Positions 56,506-64,000 of a stretch of DNA of 64,000 nt are shown one piece after another. Where the stretch lies: NCBI RefSeq assembly GCF_001625355.1, contig NZ_JSEE01000001.1:186001-250000 (forward strand), read 5' to 3'. This stretch comes from Marinomonas sp. TW1 (GTDB lineage: Bacteria; Pseudomonadota; Gammaproteobacteria; Pseudomonadales; Marinomonadaceae). Every line of letters begins with the position of its first letter. The stretch's first letter is position 1. Made by a program: the position numbers and the translations under genes. Below the pieces are notes generated by a model. The model had not been told where the DNA came from, did not search any database, and worked only from the letters and a program-made list of their open reading frames with translations.

Positions 56506-57927
56506 TCAAATCCCATCCACAGACAATTTTTTCGACACCGATCCGATGTCACCAGCACCTTGGGTAATGAGCAAATCTCCTTCACGAAGCACATTACTCA
56601 AAATAGACCGCAAGTCAGATTCACCACCCACATGAATTGGATCGACGGTACCGCGCTGACGAATGCTACCGCATAAAGAGCGACTGTCCGCACCATTGAT
56701 CGGCTGTTCACCTGCCGCATACACATCCAGCAACAGCAACACATCCACTTGCGATAACACGCGGACGAAATCCTCATACAAATCACGGGTACGAGAGAAT
56801 CGGTGTGGTTGATACACCATCACCAGACGTTTTTCAGGCCAACCTTCGCGAATGGCTTTAATCGTCGCCAACACTTCACTTGGGTGATGACCGTAATCAT
56901 CAACGAACATAACTTCTGAGCCATTACCAAGTGTCAAAGGTTGCTGCTCTTGAAAACGTCGACCAACCCCCTCAAAACCCATTAAGCCAGCTTGAATGGC
57001 GGCAGCGTCGACACCCAGATCCGTTGCCACAGCAATGGTAGAAAGCGCATTTAAGACATTATGTCGACCAGGCATAGGCAAACGTATCTTCAATGGCTCA
57101 CCTTCAGGACGATGCGCCATAAATTCACAATAACGCCCCGTCTGCTTGATATCCGTCGCGTAAAAGTCGGCTTCTTGCTCAATACCGTAGGTCAAGACAG
57201 GACGACTCAGAGCAGGCAGAATCTCACGTACATTCGCATCATCCACACACATCACCGCCAAACCATAAAAAGGCAGGTTATGAACAAACTCTACGAAAGT
57301 GTGTTTTACCTTCTCAAAATCACCTTGATAAGTATCCATGTGATCTTCATCGATATTGGTTACGATGACAGTTTGGGGCTGCAAATGTAAAAAAGACGCA
57401 TCACTTTCATCCGCCTCAGCCACCAAATAAGAACTACTACCAAGCTGAGCATTAGTACCAGCACTGGTTAATCGACCACCAATCACAAAAGTAGGTGTCT
57501 CACCTGTGGCCGCCAACACCGACGCCATTAAACTGGTTGTCGTCGTTTTACCGTGGGTACCGGCCACGGCAATACCATGTCGGTAACGCATTAGCTCAGC
57601 AAGCATCTCAGCACGTCGTACAATTGGAATACGATGCTCTTTACCCCAAATAATTTCTGGGTTTGCTTCATTGATTGCAGTGGACACCACAATCACATGA
57701 GCATCATGAACATTTTCCTCCATGTGCCCTATGTATATTTTAATGCCTAACTCCGCTAAACGATCCGTCGTAGAAGACGCTTTAAGATCAGAGCCAGATA
57801 CTTGATACCCTTGGTTATGCAGCACTTCTGCAATGCCACACATCCCCACACCACCAATACCAATGAAGTGAATATTCTGGATTCGACGCATGGTCGGGAT
57901 ATCGTATTGAGCTTTGTTTTCTATCAT
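56506..57927 (-). CDS. murC: UDP-N-acetylmuramate--L-alanine ligase
   Basis: A 473-residue Mur ligase with an N-terminal nucleotide fold ([17 protein letters not shown]), ATP loop GTHGKTTT at 123-130 and a C-terminal ligase domain ([14 protein letters not shown]). It adds L-Ala to UDP-MurNAc. Its start overlaps the murG stop (ATGA). Confidence 0.97.
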   Translation of the reverse strand: MIENKAQYDIPTMRRIQNIHFIGIGGVGMCGIAEVLHNQGYQVSGSDLKASSTTDRLAELGIKIYIGHMEENVHDAHVIVVSTAINEANPEIIWGKEHRIPIVRRAEMLAELMRYRHGIAVAGTHGKTTTTSLMASVLAATGETPTFVIGGRLTSAGTNAQLGSSSYLVAEADESDASFLHLQPQTVIVTNIDEDHMDTYQGDFEKVKHTFVEFVHNLPFYGLAVMCVDDANVREILPALSRPVLTYGIEQEADFYATDIKQTGRYCEFMAHRPEGEPLKIRLPMPGRHNVLNALSTIAVATDLGVDAAAIQAGLMGFEGVGRRFQEQQPLTLGNGSEVMFVDDYGHHPSEVLATIKAIREGWPEKRLVMVYQPHRFSRTRDLYEDFVRVLSQVDVLLLLDVYAAGEQPINGADSRSLCGSIRQRGTVDPIHVGGESDLRSILSNVLREGDLLITQGAGDIGSVSKKLSVDGI

Positions 57928-58997
57928 GATTTAACTAACCTTAAGCAATGTGCAACCACATCTTGTGTTGCACTCGGATGAGCAACCAACTTCGCCTGCT
58001 CACCCATTTTCAACAATGTTTCTTCACTTTCTAACAAACCCGCCAGCATCGAAATAACTTTTTCACTACTGAGTTCAGGCTGTGGCAACAAATACGCCCC
58101 GCCGACCTTCTCAAGATGACGAGCATTCTCTGTTTGATGGTCATCAATGGCAAAAGGGTATGGTACCAATATCGAAGGCAAACCAGCTACTGCCAGCTCA
58201 CTGACCGTCATCGCACCAGCCCGGCACAATACCACATCCGCCCAATAATACGCTTGATTCATATTCTCTAAGTAAGCATCAACACGCGCTTCCACCTTTA
58301 GAGCGTCATATAAGGCTTGTACTTCTTGGTGATTACGCTTTCCAGTTTGATGCCATACATCCAGCCGCTGAGAAAAAGGCCATTCGGCAAGCACTTTAGG
58401 GATCACATCATTAATTGCCTTTGCCCCTAAACTCCCTCCAACGACCAACAATCTTAATGGTCTTGCCGTCTCCAAACGAGAGGAGCGCACCACCTGCTGC
58501 AAAATATCACGGCGAATGGGGTTGCCTAACGTTAACGCGTTAGGCAAAGCGCCTGAAAACGCCTGCATTTTTAACCCAGCGACTTTGGCTAACAGCTTGT
58601 TGGTCGTGCCGGCCACCGCATTTTGCTCATGAATCGCCAAAGGAATACCAAGCAATTTCGCAGCAACGCCGCCAGGCCCAGCAACAAATCCCCCCATGCC
58701 TAACACCACATCCGGTTTTAGAGATTGCAAAACCGCAACCGCCTGACCTATGGCATGAAGAATACGAAACGGCGCAGCAGCAAGCCCCAACACACCTTTA
58801 CCACGCACTCCCTTAATAGACAGCGTATGAAGTGGAATATCGTGTTGCGGCACAATGGACTCCTCCATGCCCCCTTTCGATCCCAACCAATGCACCTCTA
58901 GGCCTTTTTCCCTAAAATCATGCGCACAAGCTAAGGCAGGATAAATATGACCACCTGTACCGCCAGCCATGATGACGACTTTTTTTACCTTACTCAT
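57924..58997 (-). CDS. murG: lipid II synthase MurG (GlcNAc transferase)
   Basis: A 357-residue GT-B glycosyltransferase that adds GlcNAc to lipid I on the inner membrane face. The motifs [25 protein letters not shown] and [20 protein letters not shown] are diagnostic. Both ends overlap neighbours by 4 bp (ATGA). Confidence 0.97.
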   Translation of the reverse strand: MSKVKKVVIMAGGTGGHIYPALACAHDFREKGLEVHWLGSKGGMEESIVPQHDIPLHTLSIKGVRGKGVLGLAAAPFRILHAIGQAVAVLQSLKPDVVLGMGGFVAGPGGVAAKLLGIPLAIHEQNAVAGTTNKLLAKVAGLKMQAFSGALPNALTLGNPIRRDILQQVVRSSRLETARPLRLLVVGGSLGAKAINDVIPKVLAEWPFSQRLDVWHQTGKRNHQEVQALYDALKVEARVDAYLENMNQAYYWADVVLCRAGAMTVSELAVAGLPSILVPYPFAIDDHQTENARHLEKVGGAYLLPQPELSSEKVISMLAGLLESEETLLKMGEQAKLVAHPSATQDVVAHCLRLVKS

Positions 58998-60181
58998 CGC
59001 TCACTCTCTTTATCCATATTGGCACTCGAGTCTGACCATTGAGCCCGACGATTTTCAACATCCACACGAGCCACCACAAACAAACTGGCCAGCGTAATAA
59101 TTAAACTACTGCCACCAAAACTAATCAGCGGCAAGGTCAACCCCTTCGTTGGCAAAAAGCCCGTATTTACCCCAATATTAATAATTACCTGCGCCAAAAT
59201 AAGAATGGCAAAACCAAAGCACATATAGGCAGCAAAAGGTCGATCAAGAGACATAGCGCGATAACCAATCTTAAACGCACGACTTACCATCAAACCAAAC
59301 AACAGAATCAACAGCAAACCGCCAACCATGCCGGTTTCTTCAACCCAGATCGAAAACACAAAATCCGTATGAGCTTCCGGTAAATAGGACAACTTCTGCA
59401 CACTGTTCCCTAACCCAAGGCCAAACCATTCACCACGCCCATAAGCGATTAAAGCCTGACTCAATTGATAGCCCTCATTAAACGGATCAGCCCAAGGGTC
59501 AATGAAATTCATTAGACGCTTCAAACGGTAACTCTCTGATATCGCCACGACACCAAGCATACAAACCGCCGCAGCCAACAAAAGCAAGAATTGATAAAGA
59601 GGCGCGCCACCAAGGAACAACAACACCATCACAGTGCCCAACAATACAACGGAAGCACCAAAATCTGGTTCAAAAAGCAAAAACAGCAGAAACACACTAC
59701 ACAAACAAAGAGGCAGAACGAAACCAACCCAGCCTTCACGCACTCGATCGGCGCGACGTACCAAGTAACCAGAGACATACACCACCATACAAACTTTGGC
59801 GACTTCCGAAGCTTGCAAGTTAAAGACCACTAGATTGATCCAGCGACGACTCCCGTTAACACTCTTACCTATGCCTGGCACCAACACTAGAATCAATAAA
59901 ATTAAAGACAACCCCATCATCAGGATGCCCCATTTTTGCAATTGCGCTGTGGGCAACGACAACATCACCGCACCAAACGTCAACCCAAGAAAAAGATAGA
60001 GTGATTGCCTTACCATAAAGAAATACGGGTGGCCGTGAATGCTTTCAGAGATAGAAATAGAAGCACTTGACACCATCACCAAACCTAACGCCAATATGGC
60101 GACCACAGACGCTAAAAACCAAGCATCCACACGAATAAATTCGCGCAGAGACACTCGATCAAACAGAGCTAACCACGTCAT
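58994..60181 (-). CDS. ftsW: septal peptidoglycan polymerase FtsW
   Basis: A 395-residue SEDS-family membrane protein with about ten segments. SYLPEAHTDFVFSIWVEETG and PTKGLTLPLISFGGSSL are the conserved loops. It polymerises lipid II at the septum with FtsI. It overlaps murD by 4 bp. Confidence 0.97.
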   Translation of the reverse strand: MTWLALFDRVSLREFIRVDAWFLASVVAILALGLVMVSSASISISESIHGHPYFFMVRQSLYLFLGLTFGAVMLSLPTAQLQKWGILMMGLSLILLILVLVPGIGKSVNGSRRWINLVVFNLQASEVAKVCMVVYVSGYLVRRADRVREGWVGFVLPLCLCSVFLLFLLFEPDFGASVVLLGTVMVLLFLGGAPLYQFLLLLAAAVCMLGVVAISESYRLKRLMNFIDPWADPFNEGYQLSQALIAYGRGEWFGLGLGNSVQKLSYLPEAHTDFVFSIWVEETGMVGGLLLILLFGLMVSRAFKIGYRAMSLDRPFAAYMCFGFAILILAQVIINIGVNTGFLPTKGLTLPLISFGGSSLIITLASLFVVARVDVENRRAQWSDSSANMDKESER

Positions 60182-61524
60182 AATTGATTAACCAAATCAA
60201 CAAAATGTTGACCACGTTGCTCAAAATTCTTATACATATCCAAACTCGAACAGGCTGGCGAAAACAAGACAATGTCACCCGGTTGAGCAAGCTGAGAAGA
60301 TGCGGCAACCATGTCATCAAGCGTATCAAAGCGAGACAACTCGACACCGTTAGGCACAATATCAGCAATACGCTGAGCATCTTTGCCAAACAAATAAAGG
60401 TGACGAACATACGCAAGCATGGGCTTGGCAAGATCCTTGAATTCAGCCCCTTTACCGTCACCACCCGCTAACAACAAAATATTCTTCTGATGGGTTCCCA
60501 AACCTTGCAAAGCGGCCAAGGTCGCGCCTACATTCGTGCCTTTAGAATCATTAATGTAAGTCACCCCTTGATGTTCTCGTACTGTTTCACAGCGATGTGC
60601 TAAGCCACCAAACGTAGACAATACCGAGGCAACGTTTGGTGACATCACATCCACTTTGAGCAATTCCAGCATCGCCAAACACGCCAATACATTGGCATAA
60701 TTATGCGAGCCTTTTAAGGCAATCTGTGAGGTATGATACAAACGCTCAACACCACGACACAGCCATGCACCCGACTCATCCGGCAACAAACCAAACTCTT
60801 TAAGATCTGGACTCTTAGTCGTAAAAGCTCGAACTGGTACCCCTTCCGCAAGTAATGGCGCGGTAAGAATGTCTTGTTTATTACAAACGGCGGCTTTACA
60901 GCCACGATAGACTTTTTGTTTGGCTCTTTGATAAGAATACAAATCGTCATAACGATCCATATGATCTTCTGAGACATTCAACAAACAAGCGACATCCGCT
61001 TGCAAAGCATGCGTGGTTTCAAGCTGAAAGCTCGACAACTCCAACACATAGAAATCCACATCTGGCGCCAATAAATCCAATGCGGGCAACCCCAAGTTAC
61101 CGCCAGCAATGGCTTTATGCCCCACCGCCTGTAGCAATAAAGCCAACAAACTGGTTACTGTACTTTTCGCATTCGAACCTGTGATTGCAATAAAAGGGGC
61201 GTTGGCGTAATCGCAAAACAAATCGATATCACCACGCATGGACACGCCCTGCTCAGCTAAACGTTGCAAAACAGGGGTTTTAAGGGCAATGCCTGGACTA
61301 ACAAACAACTCGGTGACGCCCAAGGTTTCCAACACCTCAAGCTCGCCGGTAAAAATTCGCTCTGGCGGACAAAAAGCCTTTACGTCTTCTAAGCCTGGCG
61401 GCTGCTCTCTTGAATCAACCACATAAAAGTCCAAGCCTTTACTCGCCAAAAAGCGCGCGCAAGACAAGCCTGTCGCTCCCAAGCCGACAACGGCCCTAAC
61501 CCGATCTGACCCGATCAACGACAT
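60178..61524 (-). CDS. murD: UDP-N-acetylmuramoylalanine--D-glutamate ligase
   Basis: A 448-residue Mur ligase that adds D-Glu. The ATP loop is GSNAKST at 116-122, where most homologues have GTNGKST. VVGLGATGLSCARFLASKG opens the protein and INDSKGTNVGAT and FSPACSSLDMYKNFEQRG are typical of MurD. Confidence 0.97.
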   Translation of the reverse strand: MSLIGSDRVRAVVGLGATGLSCARFLASKGLDFYVVDSREQPPGLEDVKAFCPPERIFTGELEVLETLGVTELFVSPGIALKTPVLQRLAEQGVSMRGDIDLFCDYANAPFIAITGSNAKSTVTSLLALLLQAVGHKAIAGGNLGLPALDLLAPDVDFYVLELSSFQLETTHALQADVACLLNVSEDHMDRYDDLYSYQRAKQKVYRGCKAAVCNKQDILTAPLLAEGVPVRAFTTKSPDLKEFGLLPDESGAWLCRGVERLYHTSQIALKGSHNYANVLACLAMLELLKVDVMSPNVASVLSTFGGLAHRCETVREHQGVTYINDSKGTNVGATLAALQGLGTHQKNILLLAGGDGKGAEFKDLAKPMLAYVRHLYLFGKDAQRIADIVPNGVELSRFDTLDDMVAASSQLAQPGDIVLFSPACSSLDMYKNFEQRGQHFVDLVNQL

Positions 61525-61534
61525 GACAACTCTC

Positions 61535-62617
61535 CTAACGTACTTTCAGCGTAGCCAAACCAACCAATACCAAACACACGGTAATGATCCAGAAACGCAC
61601 AATAACTTTTGGTTCAGCCCAGCCTTTCAATTCAAAGTGATGATGGATTGGTGCCATTCTGAAAATACGACGCTTGGTCAACTTATAAGATGCCACTTGC
61701 AAAATAACCGACACGGTCTCCATCACGAACACACCGCCCATGATAAACAAAACCAGCTCCTGTCGAACAATGACAGCGATGACTCCTAAGGCAGCACCAA
61801 GCGCAAGTGAACCCACATCGCCCATGAAAATTTGTGCTGGATAAGTATTGAACCATAAGAAGCCTAAGCCAGCTCCAGCCAAAGCCGCACAAAACACCAA
61901 CAATTCCCCGGTTCCTTGAACATAAGGAATCAATAAGTATTCGGAAAATTGGCTGTTACCAGTCAGATAAGCAAAAATACCCAACGCACCACCAACCAAA
62001 ACGGTCGGTAGAATTGCCAGCCCATCAAGGCCATCCGTCAAGTTAACGGCATTACTGGTGCCTACGATGACAAAATACGTCAACACCACAAAGAAAATGC
62101 CAAGCGGTATAACGATGTCTTTAAACAATGGCACAATCAATGACGTCTCAGCAGGCGTTGTCGCGGTTATATACAAAAATATCGCCGCGGCCAAGCCAAA
62201 AAAACTTTGCCAAAAGTATTTCCACTTTGCTGGCAAACCTCTAGGATTTTTCTCGACGACTTTACGATAATCGTCCACCCAGCCGATAGCACCGAAACTT
62301 AACATCACCAAGAGCACCAACCAGACATAATGGTTGGTTAAATCTCCCCACAGAATCGTGCTCACCGAAATGGAAAAAATAATTAACGCCCCCCCCATAG
62401 TGGGGGTGCCCGCTTTTGATAGGTGAGTTTGCGGACCATCATCGCGAATCGCCTGACCAATTTGCAGACGTTGCAACATGACAATCACTTTATTACCAAT
62501 AAGCAACGAAATAACCAGAGCCGTCAGCACCCCCAAAATGGCACGCAGTGACAGGTAATTAAATACGGTAAAAAAGGTATAGTGCTTACTTAAATAGGTC
62601 GTTAGAAGAAGTAACAT
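61535..62617 (-). CDS. mraY: phospho-N-acetylmuramoyl-pentapeptide transferase
   Basis: A 360-residue membrane enzyme with about ten segments that makes lipid [25 protein letters not shown] and [13 protein letters not shown] are the standard MraY motifs. Between murF and murD, as in E. coli. Confidence 0.98.
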   Translation of the reverse strand: MLLLLTTYLSKHYTFFTVFNYLSLRAILGVLTALVISLLIGNKVIVMLQRLQIGQAIRDDGPQTHLSKAGTPTMGGALIIFSISVSTILWGDLTNHYVWLVLLVMLSFGAIGWVDDYRKVVEKNPRGLPAKWKYFWQSFFGLAAAIFLYITATTPAETSLIVPLFKDIVIPLGIFFVVLTYFVIVGTSNAVNLTDGLDGLAILPTVLVGGALGIFAYLTGNSQFSEYLLIPYVQGTGELLVFCAALAGAGLGFLWFNTYPAQIFMGDVGSLALGAALGVIAVIVRQELVLFIMGGVFVMETVSVILQVASYKLTKRRIFRMAPIHHHFELKGWAEPKVIVRFWIITVCLVLVGLATLKVR

Positions 62618-62631
62618 CGTTCAAGAACATC

Positions 62632-63978
62632 CTAATCTTTTAATCTTTCTATAATTTTTTCCATCTTAGCTGAGCGTGAGCCCTTCACTAAAATAGCATG
62701 GTTTTCATTTAGCTCTTGTACTACAACAGCCGCTTCTTCATGATTCTCACAAAAATATACGCTCCCACCTTGCTGCCTAAACACCTCTCCAGCAATCGCT
62801 GCCAAAGCCCCTAAACAGACCAAGTGAGTAATCCCTTTGGTTTTTGCATACTCTCCCAGTTCTGCATGAAATTCATTTTGGCGCTCGCCAAGTTCCCCTA
62901 AACCGCCTAATACCAACCAAGTAGATTGAGCAGACTGCATTGTTAAGACGTCAATTGCCGCCTTAACTGAAGTGGGGTTGGCATTGTAACAATCATTGAT
63001 CAACAGAGCCCCTTTTTTTGTTTTTAGGCGCTCCATCCGACCAGCGACTTGAATCGGCTGAGCCAGTTTCTCTACGGCCACCGCAAAAGGGAAGCCCATT
63101 GACAACAGCGCCAACACCATCGCCATGCCGTTGGCAATTTGATGACGACCAGGGCTTGCAATCAACACCGACAAAGATTCACCCTGATAACAGAATATGG
63201 CTCGACTACTATCCGCACCTAATTCAATGTCTTTCGCATACAAATCCGCCTGCTCAGTAAAACCAAAAGAAAGCACCTTTCTTTGGTCTGCTAAGCCACA
63301 CCAATACCCAAAAAAATCGTCATCCGAGTTTAAAATCACCGTCGCATTTTGCGCCGCCCCGGAAATCAAACAACCTTTCTCTTTCGCAATACCTTCTAGT
63401 GACCCTAAACCTTCAAAATGACTACCACTGGCATTGGTCAAAATCACTAAATCTGGTGCAGCAATATGAGCTAAATTGGCAATTTCACCGGGGTAATTTG
63501 TACCCGCCTCAATGACGGCCACTTGATGGTCCGACTGCAATTCCAACAATGTCTGCGGCAAACCAATTTGATTATTCAAATTGGCGCGTGTTTTTAACAC
63601 ATTTCGACAACTAAGGGATTGCGCTAACCAATCTTTTACAGTGGTTTTACCATTACTTCCGGTAATACATATCACAGGACCAGTAAATGCCTGACGCATC
63701 AAATTGGCAATACGGCCATACGCCTCTAATGTGTTAGCCACTTTCACATGGCAAACACCCTCTAACGCCACTTCACTCAACACCGCAACAGCACCAGCGG
63801 ACAGAGCCTGATCAATAAAATCATGCCCATCAAAGCGCTCACCACGCAAAGCCACGAACAAACAACCTGGAACAATGCGTCGAGTATCCGTCACTATGCT
63901 ACTGAGTGACTGGTCGTCTCCCACTAACTCACCATTACAAGCAAGGGCGACATCACTAAGAGACAAATTAACCAACAT
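62632..63978 (-). CDS. murF: UDP-MurNAc-tripeptide--D-Ala-D-Ala ligase
   Basis: A 448-residue Mur ligase that adds D-Ala-D-Ala. ATP loop GSNGKTT at 107-113; INDCYNANPTSVKAAIDVL and VLGGLGELG-type blocks follow. The last 22 bases of the window probably hold the end of murE, but too little is present to call it. Confidence 0.97.
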   Translation of the reverse strand: MLVNLSLSDVALACNGELVGDDQSLSSIVTDTRRIVPGCLFVALRGERFDGHDFIDQALSAGAVAVLSEVALEGVCHVKVANTLEAYGRIANLMRQAFTGPVICITGSNGKTTVKDWLAQSLSCRNVLKTRANLNNQIGLPQTLLELQSDHQVAVIEAGTNYPGEIANLAHIAAPDLVILTNASGSHFEGLGSLEGIAKEKGCLISGAAQNATVILNSDDDFFGYWCGLADQRKVLSFGFTEQADLYAKDIELGADSSRAIFCYQGESLSVLIASPGRHQIANGMAMVLALLSMGFPFAVAVEKLAQPIQVAGRMERLKTKKGALLINDCYNANPTSVKAAIDVLTMQSAQSTWLVLGGLGELGERQNEFHAELGEYAKTKGITHLVCLGALAAIAGEVFRQQGGSVYFCENHEEAAVVVQELNENHAILVKGSRSAKMEKIIERLKD

Positions 63979-64000
63979 AATCTTCTAACACCCTGCAAGC

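Noticed and set aside
56505-56594. Longer ddlB start inside murC
   Set aside because: The extra residues are murC in another frame; the ATG one base after the murC stop gives the normal DdlB N-terminus.

Overview
The window reads as a chromosomal segment of a marine gammaproteobacterium of the Oceanospirillales type, most like Marinomonas. This is judged from gene order, protein character and moderate GC with AT-rich spacers; no database search was run. It mixes conserved housekeeping blocks with accessory metabolism and iron acquisition.

Region by region: (1) 0-5.3 kb holds an exported metallo-beta-lactamase-fold protein, a two-component flavin monooxygenase (oxygenase plus a reductase with an extra C-terminal domain, like p-hydroxyphenylacetate hydroxylase C2/C1), an MFS transporter and an HpaR-like MarR regulator. 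(2) 5.3-12.1 kb holds a LysR regulator divergent from pxpA, a biotin carrier, a biotin carboxylase, pxpB, pxpC and an NCS1-type permease. This is a 5-oxoproline-type operon with its own biotin enzymes. (3) 12.7-24.1 kb is a Fur-marked siderophore locus that looks gutted: a TauD-thioesterase chimera (apparent NRPS deletion scar), a TonB receptor, a frameshifted type II thioesterase, then an operon of cyclic-peptide exporter, YejABEF-like peptide importer and a nitroreductase-family flavoprotein. (4) 24.5-32.0 kb is a second iron locus (FecCDE-like ABC transporter, binding protein, TonB receptor) bracketed by a 134-bp direct repeat that contains tRNA-Val(UAC). (5) 31.9-33.8 kb is a 16-gene tRNA array (Pro, 4 Thr, alternating Val/Asp), partly a tandem repeat of about 233 bp. 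(6) 34-41 kb is the thrS-infC-rpmI-rplT-pheS-pheT-ihfA block, with an attenuator-like terminator before pheS and a tRNA-Thr anticodon-like hairpin before thrS. (7) 41.3-46.7 kb carries an O-methyltransferase, a GIY-YIG protein, class II DAHP synthase, an XRE-cupin regulator, a DUF442 phosphatase-like protein, a parvulin and a double-receiver protein. (8) 46.7-64 kb is the division and cell wall (dcw) cluster, read leftward: murF, mraY, murD, ftsW, murG, murC, ddlB, ftsQ, ftsA, ftsZ, lpxC, secA, argJ, mutT.

The least expected items are the chimeric NRPS scar beside a perfect Fur box, the Fur-marked exporter-YejABEF-flavoprotein operon, the duplicated tRNA-Val segment around the second iron locus, the split biotin carboxylase/PxpABC operon, the thrS and pheS leaders, and a dispersed intergenic repeat shared by the 12.3 and 45.7 kb spacers.
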